A stretch of DNA of 64,000 nt from Bacteroidia bacterium Ga0077558 (GTDB lineage: Bacteria > Bacteroidota > Bacteroidia > Chitinophagales > Chitinophagaceae), in contig LNFJ01000171.1 of NCBI GenBank assembly GCA_001464625.1, positions 1 to 64,000 on the forward strand. The letters are read 5' to 3'. Shown here in pieces: positions 52,296-60,786 of this stretch (positions within the stretch are counted from its first letter, which is position 1; every line of letters begins with the position of its first letter). Made by a program: the position numbers and the translations under genes. The notes under the pieces were generated by a model. It made no database searches. It was not told the DNA's origin and worked only from the letters and a program-made list of their open reading frames with translations.

Positions 52296-52817
52296 CTATA
52301 AAGTGATATTATATTCTTTTAGTTTATCTCTGTTAATATTAGAACTGAACTTTTTTGCCAGTAGCTGTAATTTTGGATAGATGCTTGTTTGGCAAAAAGG
52401 TTTCCGGGGGTCGCTATAATAATAATCCTGGTAATCGTCAGTATTTGGTTTGTACGCTGCAAACCTTAAAACTGTTGTTATAAGCGATTCGTCAAAACTA
52501 TATTGGAGTGTTTTAATAAGGGGCGAACATTGATGAAACTGCTCTTCCGTAAATGTATATACTGCCGACCTGTATTTCTTCCGCATGGAGTGGTTGGAAG
52601 TGCTGGAATGTGTGTGCAGGTGAATTTCAATCAGGTTTTGAAGCGACACAAGAGATTCATCAAAATGAACGATTACTGCTTCGGAGAAATAAGCATTCTC
52701 GTTTTCAGAGGCTATCCATCCCTGCTCCACTTTTTGTACGCCAATTACTGAAGCAAAAATGCCTTCGGTACACCAGTGACAGCTGCCACCAAATCCTATT
52801 TTTGAGAAAGCTGTCAT
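52296..52817 (-). CDS. Divergent MsrA-family protein with CHWC active site
   Basis: A 173-residue MsrA-fold protein. The MsrA motif GCFWG is replaced by GGSCHWCTEGIF: the nucleophile Cys13 remains but the substrate-pocket Phe is His14, and a second Cys16 forms a CxxC. Downstream features (GVQKVEQGWIASENE, KYRSAVYTFTEEQF, YKPNTDDYQDYYY) keep the fold. It could have a different substrate or a built-in resolving Cys. The gene is the third in the run starting at the 53713 promoter. Confidence 0.82.
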   Translation of the reverse strand: MTAFSKIGFGGSCHWCTEGIFASVIGVQKVEQGWIASENENAYFSEAVIVHFDESLVSLQNLIEIHLHTHSSTSNHSMRKKYRSAVYTFTEEQFHQCSPLIKTLQYSFDESLITTVLRFAAYKPNTDDYQDYYYSDPRKPFCQTSIYPKLQLLAKKFSSNINRDKLKEYNITL

Positions 52818-52907
52818 TCATTAATCTCCTGTTTTTATTAAAAAAATGTTTTAAGACATTATTAGATTTTTCTGTATTGCAAAAAATACGAATCTTATAA
52901 CTGTAAA

Positions 52908-53189
52908 CTATTGGGAAACCCTTACACCTCTCCAAAATGCCACATGGTCTTTAATTTCTTTGGCGGCATCTGTAGGGTTTTTATAAAACCAGCCTGCGTT
53001 GTCGCATATCTCCCCCTTTACTTCAATGGTATAGTAAGAAGCAACCCCTTTCCACGGGCAGGTGGTGTGATGATTGGTTTCTTTAAAATACTCCTTTTTC
53101 AGGCTGTCAGGAGGGAAGTAGGTATTCCCTTCCAGGCTTATGGTATTATCGCTTTCTGCGATTACTGTTTTATTGAATATCGCTTTCAT
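52908..53189 (-). CDS. DUF427 family protein
   Basis: A 93-residue single-domain DUF427 protein: KAIFNKTVIAESDNTISLEG, YFPPDSLKKEYFKETNHHTT, CPWKGVASYYTIEV and CDNAGWFYKNPTDAAKEIKD. The fold has a conserved Cys-Pro-Trp-Lys pocket; the biochemical function is unknown. It starts 2 bases before the end of the preceding gene's stop region and leaves a 90-base AT-rich gap before msrA2. Confidence 0.87.
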   Translation of the reverse strand: MKAIFNKTVIAESDNTISLEGNTYFPPDSLKKEYFKETNHHTTCPWKGVASYYTIEVKGEICDNAGWFYKNPTDAAKEIKDHVAFWRGVRVSQ

Positions 53190-53191
53190 GA

Positions 53192-53635
53192 TTAATAAAT
53201 ATTTTTTATAACAAAATTATTGTTGTTGATAGTACAGGTATCGCCGGTTTTTTTCCCTTTCATACATTGATATAATGGCGCTTCAGGAGAAATGGATAAT
53301 ATATCCTTACCATCAAACTGAAAAGCTGATTCTGCTACGGCTACCACTATATACCTGTCATTTACCTGCACCAGGGCGCCGGGTTCTACTACTGCACTTG
53401 GTGAAAAATCAATGGCTTCAATTGCTTCAATATGGTCTTCATGAACATGCAAATGTTTATGCCCGATATTACTATCTGTTGTAGCCTGGTGATGATGTGA
53501 GTGGTCGTCATTATCACGGGTTTCATGATAGTCAATATGTGTATTATTGATAAAATCAGTTAGATTAACCTTGAACGATTTTACTTTGTTTCGTTCATTC
53601 TCAAGTAGTTTATTTTTCAATAAAAGTTTATCCAT
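53192..53635 (-). CDS. GreA/GreB C-terminal-domain protein with His-rich segment
   Basis: A 147-residue protein whose second half (VVEPGALVQVNDRYIVVAVA, ILSISPEAPLYQCMKGKKTG, DTCTINNNNFVIKNIY) is the FKBP-like C-terminal domain of GreA/GreB and Rnk. The N-terminal coiled coil of GreA is replaced by a short helix and a His/Asp-rich stretch (DDHSHHHQ, GHKHLHVHEDH) that could bind metal. It therefore may bind RNA polymerase without transcript-cleavage activity. It is the first gene of the 17-gene run. Confidence 0.75.
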   Translation of the reverse strand: MDKLLLKNKLLENERNKVKSFKVNLTDFINNTHIDYHETRDNDDHSHHHQATTDSNIGHKHLHVHEDHIEAIEAIDFSPSAVVEPGALVQVNDRYIVVAVAESAFQFDGKDILSISPEAPLYQCMKGKKTGDTCTINNNNFVIKNIY

Positions 53636-53712
53636 ATCAAAAGTGTTTATTTGGAGGCATTAAGCTATTATGCCTCTATATTTCGCTTTTTAGTATTTTA
53701 ATCCCGATATTA

Positions 53713-53720
53713 CAAATATA
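53713..53720 (-). promoter_or_regulatory. Bacteroidota-type -7 element for the 17-gene minus-strand run
   Basis: On the minus strand TATATTTG, an exact TAnnTTTG match, about 78 bases upstream of the first gene at 53635. A TTTTG lies 25 bases further upstream, slightly long for the -33 element. The 150-base gap between msrB and the run is the largest gap within the whole cluster between 37.9 and 57.5 kb. Confidence 0.45.
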
Positions 53721-53785
53721 TCTCCTTATGATAATAGCTAATTAACAAAAGAACACTCCAATTTGTAAATTCTTCCCAGCCCTAC

Positions 53786-54232
53786 TTATTCTTTAATTTT
53801 TTTTAGTGAAACGGCATTTATACAATATCTGAGGCCGGAGGGGGCAGGTCCATCCTGAAATACATGACCCAAATGTGCATCACAGGTATTGCAAAGCGCT
53901 TCTATGCGGATCATTCCATAGCTGCCGTCTTTATGATATGCCACTGCGTTTTCCTTTAATGGTTGTGTAAACGAAGGCCAGCCCGTTCCGCTTTGAAATT
54001 TCTCCCCACTGTCAAAAAGTTCTGTGTCACAGCAAATACAAGCATACTTGCCGGGCTCAAACAGGTTGCACATTTCTGAACTGTGCGGCCGCTCTGTTCC
54101 CTTATTCCTTGTTACAAAAAATTGTTCTTCTGTTAAGAGTTCTTTCCATTCTTCTTCTGTTTTTTCTACCCTTTTATCGGGAGCAGGGTTGCCGTTGTTG
54201 GCAATCTTTAATACATCATTCCATTTAAGCAT
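53786..54232 (-). CDS. msrB: Peptide-methionine (R)-S-oxide reductase MsrB
   Basis: A 148-residue MsrB: zinc cysteine pairs CICC and CNTC, FQSGTGWPSF, AHLGHVFQDGP and the catalytic Cys in LRYCINAVSLK. It reduces the R-epimer of methionine sulfoxide, complementing the MsrA proteins of the adjacent run. No signal peptide, so cytoplasmic. It is the last gene before the 53.7-kb promoter gap. Confidence 0.95.
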   Translation of the reverse strand: MLKWNDVLKIANNGNPAPDKRVEKTEEEWKELLTEEQFFVTRNKGTERPHSSEMCNLFEPGKYACICCDTELFDSGEKFQSGTGWPSFTQPLKENAVAYHKDGSYGMIRIEALCNTCDAHLGHVFQDGPAPSGLRYCINAVSLKKIKE

Positions 54233-54245
54233 AATATTTATTTAT

Positions 54246-54467
54246 TTAGATTATATAAAATCCCGAAAGGTCGTACTCGGTTGATACTACAGTTCTGAGT
54301 TTTTTTGTTTGCCCGTTTTCATCAAAATCGTATTCCATAACTACATCAAAATTTTGCAAAAAATAGCTCTCCTCTGTGGCAGAGCAATACAGGCAATCAT
54401 CCTGAAGTGTAAGGTCTACAGCGTATCCTTCTGATGAAACTTTTTTAATGAGTTCTTCTTTTGTCAT
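54246..54467 (-). CDS. Small unassigned-family protein, paralogue 2 of 3
   Basis: A 73-residue protein that matches the product at 43162-43461: ELIKKVSSEGYAVDLTL, LQDDCLYCSATEESYF, NFDVVMEYDFDENGQ. It lacks the C-terminal GxKGxLxD strand-turn. It is 13 bases from msrB and 6 bases from the CPGC thioredoxin-like gene. Confidence 0.7.
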   Translation of the reverse strand: MTKEELIKKVSSEGYAVDLTLQDDCLYCSATEESYFLQNFDVVMEYDFDENGQTKKLRTVVSTEYDLSGFYII

Positions 54468-54473
54468 AATTTG

Positions 54474-54932
54474 TTATTGTAATAGTTCTTTAATTTTTAA
54501 TTCAAGTCTAAGTAAAGCATTATTAGGGTCAGAGCCAAATATAGAATAAACGGGGTTTAACTCTTTGTCTGTAAGTATCCAGTGCGGAGTTCCTCCTGCT
54601 TCATAATTGATAAAGGTTGTATTGAAATTAAAATCTCTGTAATAAGGAAACCTGATATAATAAGTTTCCTTTGCCTTTATTAATTCCTCATCGGAGTAGT
54701 CAAGCCCCTCAAAATTTGTGTGTATGCCGCAAACATTTACCAAATTACCATAATCAACTACTATACTATTGGCAAAAGGCAGGGCCCTTCCTTTACATCC
54801 AGGGCACCCCAGGTTAAAAAATAAAATCAGCAGCGGCTTTCCGGCAAATGCGGTTATATCAGGTATATCAGTACCGGTAATCGTTTTCAGCTTCCAACCC
54901 TTAATAAGCTCTGCTTTTGTTAATCCTGTCAT
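54474..54932 (-). CDS. Cytoplasmic thioredoxin-like (TlpA/AhpC-type) protein
   Basis: A 152-residue thioredoxin fold without signal peptide. Active site NLGCPGCKGRALPFAN (CPGC), cis-Pro loop GGTPHWILTD. The fold is otherwise TlpA/redoxin-like (IPDITAFAGKPLLILFF). Other thiol genes surround it. The partner is unknown. Confidence 0.78.
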   Translation of the reverse strand: MTGLTKAELIKGWKLKTITGTDIPDITAFAGKPLLILFFNLGCPGCKGRALPFANSIVVDYGNLVNVCGIHTNFEGLDYSDEELIKAKETYYIRFPYYRDFNFNTTFINYEAGGTPHWILTDKELNPVYSIFGSDPNNALLRLELKIKELLQ

Positions 54933-54959
54933 AGATATATTTCCTGTAATAAAACCCGG

Positions 54960-55373
54960 TTATTTTTCTAACACTGTTTGAATTGGCTGAATATCCCATT
55001 CTCCATTTAGCAGGCGGTGTATATAGCAGTTATCAGCCTGCTTTAAAAGTTCGGCTCTTTGTTCTTCGGTAATATCACCCTCAATTTTTAAATTTACCTT
55101 CACCACGGTACGTGTTCCACTGCTGTCTCTTTTTACTTCCTGCTCCAGTGTGGCTTCCACATTGCCTATTTCCCAGTTGTTTTTTCTTGCAATGTACCTA
55201 ACCGTTCCAACCTTGCACATGGCCAGGCCACTTAATACTAATTCACTTGGACTGAGGCCCAAATCTGTGCCTTTGCTGTTTACGGGTTCATCGCCAACGA
55301 TGCTGTGCCTGCCATTGGTAATAATGGATTGATAACCCTCGGGTATGTTTTTAATATTTACTGTTGTTGCCAT
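54960..55373 (-). CDS. OsmC family protein
   Basis: A 137-residue OsmC/Ohr-like protein: SIVGDEPVNSKGTDLGLSPS, redox Cys in VLSGLAMCKVGTVRYI, second Cys in LLKQADNCYIHRLLNGE. It would reduce organic hydroperoxides, and is a second OsmC besides the fusion at 45695-46936. It is transcribed with the ABM gene, 3 bases away. Confidence 0.9.
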   Translation of the reverse strand: MATTVNIKNIPEGYQSIITNGRHSIVGDEPVNSKGTDLGLSPSELVLSGLAMCKVGTVRYIARKNNWEIGNVEATLEQEVKRDSSGTRTVVKVNLKIEGDITEEQRAELLKQADNCYIHRLLNGEWDIQPIQTVLEK

Positions 55374-55376
55374 ATT

Positions 55377-55706
55377 CTATATAAAAAAAGGAGGAATAAA
55401 AGGTTCTTGCTCTGGTTTAGTATGCCTTTCAAAGACTTTGCCCACCATTACATCATAAAAATCAAATACTTCAAGCTTGCCTCTTTCTTTTGCTTTTTTA
55501 TGCGCCGGATGTTTGTCCCAGGCTTCAAAGGATACATCATCTTCAAACTCCACTACTACTACAGCTTCACCATCATCTGCTTTATACATTTTGTGGCCTT
55601 TATAACCATCTATTCTGGCAATGTGGTTGCTCATTTCAGCATACAGTCTCTTAAACTCATCAGCAAAATCAGGGTTTACCCTGCTTTTAAATACTCCTAC
55701 AATCAT
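55377..55706 (-). CDS. Antibiotic-biosynthesis-monooxygenase (ABM) domain protein
   Basis: A 109-residue dimeric ferredoxin-like-fold protein: VGVFKSRVNPDFADEFKRLY, GYKGHKMYKADDGEAVVVVE and FEAWDKHPAHKKAKERGK. The family holds small monooxygenases and haem-degrading proteins; the role here is unknown. It overlaps the DUF2721 gene by 4 bases. Confidence 0.83.
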   Translation of the reverse strand: MIVGVFKSRVNPDFADEFKRLYAEMSNHIARIDGYKGHKMYKADDGEAVVVVEFEDDVSFEAWDKHPAHKKAKERGKLEVFDFYDVMVGKVFERHTKPEQEPFIPPFFI

Positions 55707-56089
55707 TGTTTTGTGTTTTTAATCTGTTCTACTTGTATTTTCTGAATTTTTATTAAGTCGTGCCCATAAAAGATTAAATAACCCAAGGCAGCAAAGAGGC
55801 AGGCCGTTGCAGCAATTAACACAACTTCAGAAACACCCCTGCTGCTCATAAAAGCGCCTGACAAGCCGGAAAAAACATATAAAGCGCTGGAGATATAAAA
55901 TAATACCGTAGCTCTTGCCAGCTTTTTTAACTGGTTATTTTTTTTATCAAAAATCCGCATTTGCTCCATACAACTCTTATTGGATATCATCTGTGCAATA
56001 TCTATATTCAAAGCAATAATCTGGTTGGTTGTTGAAACAATCAGTACACCAACTCCTGGAATTATTGTTATAGGAAGATACCAGTCCAT
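55703..56089 (-). CDS. DUF2721 membrane protein
   Basis: A 128-residue protein with three hydrophobic helices (ITIIPGVGVLIVSTTNQII, TVLFYISSALYVFSGLSG, VVLIAATACLFAALGYLIF) and the family's conserved N-terminal segment. Function unknown. It overlaps both neighbours by 1-4 bases. Confidence 0.75.
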   Translation of the reverse strand: MDWYLPITIIPGVGVLIVSTTNQIIALNIDIAQMISNKSCMEQMRIFDKKNNQLKKLARATVLFYISSALYVFSGLSGAFMSSRGVSEVVLIAATACLFAALGYLIFYGHDLIKIQKIQVEQIKNTKQ

Positions 56090-56640
56090 TATTTGTTAAA
56101 TCCTACTTTGCTAAGCCTTTTATCTTTAATGATGCTTGTAACTAACCATACATATTGATTGGTGTCTTTATCAAATCCCAGCATGCTAAAGGAATTTCCA
56201 AAGGGGCATGGTGGAAAATCAGGATAACCCAAACGTAATTCATAGCGGTGAGGATTTTCATCAAATTTCGTTTTATATACTTTGGGCAGACCATATTTCT
56301 GTTCGGCTTTATTATCGTCAAACACATAGGTTTCAAATTGCACATTAAGTTTTTGAGTAATGTCAGCATCCTCTAATTCCTGATAAATATCAAGTGCATC
56401 AATCAGCAAACCTTTGGTTTTTCCATCGGTTGATGAAATTGCAAATAAATATTGTGTATCCAGCTCTGATTCTGCACCCTCAAACTTATAGGCTGCATCA
56501 ATGGAAAAATCTTTTGGTTGTAACTCAATACCCGATTGGGTAGCTGCCAGTTTATTTTCTTTAATCCTGAAATCATCAGAATAGCCCTTTCCAATTAATT
56601 CTTTTACTGCTCCAACCAAGTTGTTTTCTGTTAATTTCAT
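56089..56640 (-). CDS. Unassigned-family protein, extended paralogue 3 of 3
   Basis: A 183-residue protein. The first ~95 residues match the products at 43162 and 54246: VKELIGKGYSDDFRI, KENKLAATQSGIEL, DFSIDAAYKFEGAESE and GKTKGLLIDALDIY. The last ~85 residues are an extra domain (YELRLGYPDFPPCPFGNSF, YVWLVTSIIKDKRL). Overlaps the DUF2721 gene by one base. Confidence 0.7.
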   Translation of the reverse strand: MKLTENNLVGAVKELIGKGYSDDFRIKENKLAATQSGIELQPKDFSIDAAYKFEGAESELDTQYLFAISSTDGKTKGLLIDALDIYQELEDADITQKLNVQFETYVFDDNKAEQKYGLPKVYKTKFDENPHRYELRLGYPDFPPCPFGNSFSMLGFDKDTNQYVWLVTSIIKDKRLSKVGFNK

Positions 56641-56646
56641 TTTGTG

Positions 56647-57465
56647 TTATTGTTGTTTTATTGATGATAAAAATATTTCAGTTGTTTCATTTAAAAAGGC
56701 GGGGGCGGCCGCTAAAAATTCTTCCATAGTTTCAAACCTGTCCATTGGTAAAATGGCGCCACCCCAATTTTCGGTTTCCCAAATAGTGTTTTTAGCCTGT
56801 TTGAAATTAATGGGAATAATTTTTTTTCCGTTTACAAAAAAACTATTGTAAAAATAAGGTTTATCGTATGCTTCCTTATCTGCCTGGGCATAACCTGCAT
56901 ATTGGTCTGTTCCATTTGCGAATTGACAATAAATACCTGTATCAAAATTATTTTCCCATACCCGTATCTCACTTTGTAATCCACTCTGCAAAAGATACTC
57001 CTGCAAAATACGGTTTGCTTCGCTGCGTATTGTTTCAAACTGGTGCAGGCTGGGTTTATCAGGTAAAAATAATTTTCCATTATCATCCAGCAATTCAAGA
57101 TGCCTGAACCTGAGGTTCGGCAAAAATTTATTTGCGTCCAAAGCAAGGTCATTGAGGATTTTTACAAATTTCTGTTTTACAAATTCAATAGAATTATTCT
57201 TAACCAGCACCATCTTTTTGTTATCTTTTTCATCATTCACATATACATGAAAATGTAAATGAGCAGGATGATAACTTACCCAAACCGTATCACCTCCGGG
57301 TAAAGTAAAACTTCTTGTTTCTAAGTGGTGATTTATTTCGCACCAGCGGAGATTTGTATGGCTATAGTCTGAAACGGGATTAATATACGCCTTGCCAATA
57401 GCTCCAAGAATCCGTGCCATATTATGAACACTATGTTCAGATTTAATGAATTTTTCTATTTCCAT
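56647..57465 (-). CDS. Hypothetical protein resembling DUF5996
   Basis: A 272-residue soluble protein. The layout resembles the DUF5996 family: an opening MARILGAIGKAYINPVSDYS helix followed by HTNLRWCEINHHLETRSFTL, later ANRILQEYLL, IRVWENNFDTGIYC and EAYDKPYFYNSFFVNGKK, which line up in order with the DUF5996 landmarks, though the usual HLWTQ opening is missing. No catalytic motif is evident, though His residues cluster (YHPAHLHFHVYV). It is the first gene of a possible msrB operon with 6-base spacing downstream. Confidence 0.55.
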   Translation of the reverse strand: MEIEKFIKSEHSVHNMARILGAIGKAYINPVSDYSHTNLRWCEINHHLETRSFTLPGGDTVWVSYHPAHLHFHVYVNDEKDNKKMVLVKNNSIEFVKQKFVKILNDLALDANKFLPNLRFRHLELLDDNGKLFLPDKPSLHQFETIRSEANRILQEYLLQSGLQSEIRVWENNFDTGIYCQFANGTDQYAGYAQADKEAYDKPYFYNSFFVNGKKIIPINFKQAKNTIWETENWGGAILPMDRFETMEEFLAAAPAFLNETTEIFLSSIKQQ

Positions 57466-57518
57466 TACTCAGAAGCAAGAGTTGTAAATAATTATTACCG
57501 TAAGATATAAAAAATTAG

Positions 57519-58919
57519 CTATTGAACATCATAACCTGCTAACCCACACAAATCGTATACACCAGGTTTGCCTAAGGCTGATTTTGTTATATCTAATACT
57601 TTTTCATCATGAAATTTGAGGCTGCCATCGGCTGCAATCATAAAATGCTTGATGGAGTAACTGTTTAAAGCCCCAATGCAATACAGCATTTTATTATCTG
57701 GTGCAACGTACACATCTTTTAAGTCATTCACAGGGTTATCCTTTTTCACCCCTTCATACGGCAATGTTTTCACCACCTTGTTGTTTTCAATTTTAAAAGG
57801 TGTAATTACGTTTGAATAAAAACTCACTACGTACAGCATGCTTTTATCAGCATTCATAGCTGTCCAGCAGGCTTCATCTACATCGCCTGTGGCACCGGTA
57901 GTATGATTGCTTTGTTTGATGAGTTTTTTATTATCATCCCGCAATACGACCAACCCGTGGTCTGTTTTTGTATCTATCAGATTAAAGTAAGACACAAATA
58001 ATGTGCTGTTATCATTTCCCCAATTAAAACCAACTGCGCCTATTACACCGTCTTCTTCAAAATAACGGGGATTAATAGCCTTGCCATCTACAAAATCATA
58101 CACATATACACGGCTGGGTTGTGTTTCTTTCAAAATAGGGTGCTCGGTTAAGAAATGAGGAATGCCCCAAAGTGTAACAGCTATTTTTTTTCCATCGGGG
58201 CTAAATGCCACCTGCACCGGGCCACCCCATTTTCTTGTGTATTTATCTACCAGGCCACTGTAAGTGACAGTGCCGGTTTTTGTATCAAACTTATACAGCT
58301 GAACGTTACGCACTTCATCGGAAGCATCCGGCTTAGCCAGGTCTTGTTTGAAAAACGCATCATTTGGCAACCTTACAAATTTTTCACCTTCATATAAAGC
58401 CGTAGGAATGCCCCACTGGTTGGCAACAGTAACCCAGTATTCCGTTTCGCTACCGGCTACTTTTGTATAGCCAATACTTACCGGCCGCTGGCCCTTACTG
58501 TCAAAATTTGATTTCCATTTTAAGCTGCCATCTTTTTTATTCAAATCAAAAACCGATACTGTATTACCGCCTGTATTTACTGTAAGCAGGTAGTTATCTA
58601 TTATTTGTATTGACCCCTGGTAATCGTAATCGCCAAATACAGGGTCGGTACTTTTTGAACCGCCATTGCTTTGTGTGCCATACACTTTTTCATTACCTAA
58701 ATTGCCATCAGCATATCGTTCAAAACCTACCACCTGGTTTTCGCCTTCACCATTTGTAGTAGTATAAATATACCCAACAGGTGCTTGGCTGCTGCTGTCT
58801 GGTTGATGTGCTGAATGGTTAGTGGCCTTTTCATTACTACCAGAGTTATTACAGGCAGTGAACATTAAGAAAGTTACTGCCAAAAGAGGTAGGGATGATT
58901 TAAAACTTAACTGTATCAT
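57519..58919 (-). CDS. Lactonase-like beta-propeller lipoprotein
   Basis: A 466-residue lipoprotein (lipobox FTAC, Cys23). After a Ser/His-rich linker come repeated blades of a seven-bladed lactonase-type propeller (GYIYTTTNGEGENQVVGFER, VNTGGNTVSVFDLNKKDGSL, VQVAFSPDGKKIAVTLWGIP, FNWGNDNSTLFVSY, DLKDVYVAPDNKMLYCIG). The family includes 6-phosphogluconolactonase-like proteins, but membrane-anchored members are usually of unknown substrate. It is separated by 35 bases from pruA. Confidence 0.8.
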   Translation of the reverse strand: MIQLSFKSSLPLLAVTFLMFTACNNSGSNEKATNHSAHQPDSSSQAPVGYIYTTTNGEGENQVVGFERYADGNLGNEKVYGTQSNGGSKSTDPVFGDYDYQGSIQIIDNYLLTVNTGGNTVSVFDLNKKDGSLKWKSNFDSKGQRPVSIGYTKVAGSETEYWVTVANQWGIPTALYEGEKFVRLPNDAFFKQDLAKPDASDEVRNVQLYKFDTKTGTVTYSGLVDKYTRKWGGPVQVAFSPDGKKIAVTLWGIPHFLTEHPILKETQPSRVYVYDFVDGKAINPRYFEEDGVIGAVGFNWGNDNSTLFVSYFNLIDTKTDHGLVVLRDDNKKLIKQSNHTTGATGDVDEACWTAMNADKSMLYVVSFYSNVITPFKIENNKVVKTLPYEGVKKDNPVNDLKDVYVAPDNKMLYCIGALNSYSIKHFMIAADGSLKFHDEKVLDITKSALGKPGVYDLCGLAGYDVQ

Positions 58920-58954
58920 TTTTAATTTATTTAAGCGTTTGATGTAATTATTGA

Positions 58955-60586
58955 CTATTCAGGTTTCATAAAAGGATACTTGTAATCTATAGGTGGTATA
59001 AAGTTTTCTTTAATTGTTCTGGCAGAAACCCAGCGCATCAGATTTATCTTAGAGCCTGCTTTATCATTTGTTCCGCTACCCCTGGCGCCACCAAATGGCT
59101 GCTGGCCCACCACTGCTCCTGTAGGCTTATCATTGATATAAAAATTACCGGCCGATTGATTTAGTTTTTTAGTTGCATAATTAATAATATCACGGTCATC
59201 TGCAAAAAAAGAACCTGTGAGTGCATAGATGGAAGTGGAATCCACTAAATCCAAAATAGCTTCAAATTCATTATCCCCGTAAACATATAATGTAAGAACA
59301 GGGCCAAACAGTTCTTCACACATGGTTATGTATTTTGGATTGTTTGTTTTGATTATAGTGGGTTTAATAAAATAGCCAACATCCTTGCTGTTGTCGCCCC
59401 CGGTTAGTAATTCCACATCAGGGTCTGCTTTGGCTGCATTAATATATCCATTTAGTTTATCAAAACTTTTTTCATCAATAACAGCTCCCATAAAATTACC
59501 CAAATCTTCCGGCGAGCCTATTTTAATATCGTTTACCTGCTGGGTTAGTTTTTCTTTTACCTGTGGCCACAAACTGGCTGGTACATATGCTCTTGATGCT
59601 GCTGAACATTTCTGGCCCTGGTACTCAAAAGCCCCCCTGATTATTGCTGTAACCAATGCATCCACATTGGCGCTGCTGTGTGCCATAATAAAGTCTTTAC
59701 CACCTGTTTCGCCAACAATTCGGGGGTATGCCTTGTACTTGTGAATATTGTTACCGATTTTTTGCCAAATATTTTGAAATACACCTGTACTGCCGGTAAA
59801 GTGGATGCCTGCAAAATCAGGATGCTCAAAAACAACTTCTGCAGCATCAGGCCCGGAGGGATATATTAAGTTGATAACCCCTTCAGGTAATCCTGCTTCC
59901 ATATAAATTTCCATAAGAACTATGGCGCTGTAAATCTGGTTATTGCTGGGCTTCCACACTACCACATTACCCATCATGGCACAGCTTGTAGGCAGGTTAC
60001 AGGCTATTGAGGTAAAATTGAATGGGGTAAGAGCAAAAATAAAACCTTCCAAAGGACGGTATTCCATCCTGTTCCAAACCCCATCCGGGGATTCGGGTTG
60101 GTCTTTATAGATTTCGGACATGTAATCTACATTAAACCTTAAAAAATCGGCCGATTCACAAATGCTGTCAATTTCTGATTGGTGAATGGTTTTGCCTTGC
60201 CCCAATATGGATGCAGCATTAAGCTTTGCCCGGTACTTGCCGGTCATGAGGTCGGCCGCTTTTAAAAAAACAGAGGCTCTTTGTTCCCAAGGCATATCAG
60301 CCCACTTTTTACGGGCTGCCAAAGCAGCATCAATAGCCATTGTAACATGCTTCTTTTCGCCCATGTAATAATGGCCAAGCAATTGGCTATGATTGTGTGG
60401 AGAATAGATATTGACTTTTTCGCTGCTTTTTACTTCCTGGTTATTGATGTACATGGGAATTTCAACAACCGATGCTTTTAGTTTTTGCAGCGCTGCTTTT
60501 AGGTCTTCTCTTTCTTTACTGCCCGGCAGGTAATCTTTTACCGGCTCGTTAACAGGCTTTTTGGGGTTAAATATTGCGTTTGGCAT
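58955..60586 (-). CDS. pruA: L-glutamate gamma-semialdehyde dehydrogenase
   Basis: A 543-residue aldehyde dehydrogenase of the delta-1-pyrroline-5-carboxylate dehydrogenase type: IFALTPFNFTSIACNLP, FTGSTGVFQNIWQKIG, GETGGKDF (catalytic Glu), YQGQKCSAASRAYVP (catalytic Cys) and QPFGGARGSGTNDKAG. It oxidises the semialdehyde from proline or ornithine to glutamate. No proline dehydrogenase is adjacent; the gene is divergent from the PP2C gene. Confidence 0.95.
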   Translation of the reverse strand: MPNAIFNPKKPVNEPVKDYLPGSKEREDLKAALQKLKASVVEIPMYINNQEVKSSEKVNIYSPHNHSQLLGHYYMGEKKHVTMAIDAALAARKKWADMPWEQRASVFLKAADLMTGKYRAKLNAASILGQGKTIHQSEIDSICESADFLRFNVDYMSEIYKDQPESPDGVWNRMEYRPLEGFIFALTPFNFTSIACNLPTSCAMMGNVVVWKPSNNQIYSAIVLMEIYMEAGLPEGVINLIYPSGPDAAEVVFEHPDFAGIHFTGSTGVFQNIWQKIGNNIHKYKAYPRIVGETGGKDFIMAHSSANVDALVTAIIRGAFEYQGQKCSAASRAYVPASLWPQVKEKLTQQVNDIKIGSPEDLGNFMGAVIDEKSFDKLNGYINAAKADPDVELLTGGDNSKDVGYFIKPTIIKTNNPKYITMCEELFGPVLTLYVYGDNEFEAILDLVDSTSIYALTGSFFADDRDIINYATKKLNQSAGNFYINDKPTGAVVGQQPFGGARGSGTNDKAGSKINLMRWVSARTIKENFIPPIDYKYPFMKPE

Positions 60587-60711
60587 TTAGATTATTTTTG
60601 CATACAAAAAACATAAACTTTAAAGGTTTTATATTATAAAACGGAAGTTAAATAATAATTCGCAAGTTGCAGATAATATAGTAAACGTTTTGTTCAAAAT
60701 GCACCTTGTTA

Positions 60712-60740
60712 TTTGTAAATATTGCCTGTTAATATTTTTG
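60712..60740 (+). promoter_or_regulatory. Promoter of the PP2C-like gene
   Basis: TTTG at 60712-60715 and TATTTTTG at 60733-60740 (exact TAnnTTTG) are separated by 17 bases, close to the Bacteroidota -33/-7 arrangement. The -7 element ends 46 bases before the ATG. Confidence 0.6.
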
Positions 60741-60786
60741 CTGATTACAAAATCATGTTTATTGTGTATCATTTTAGAACAACCAA

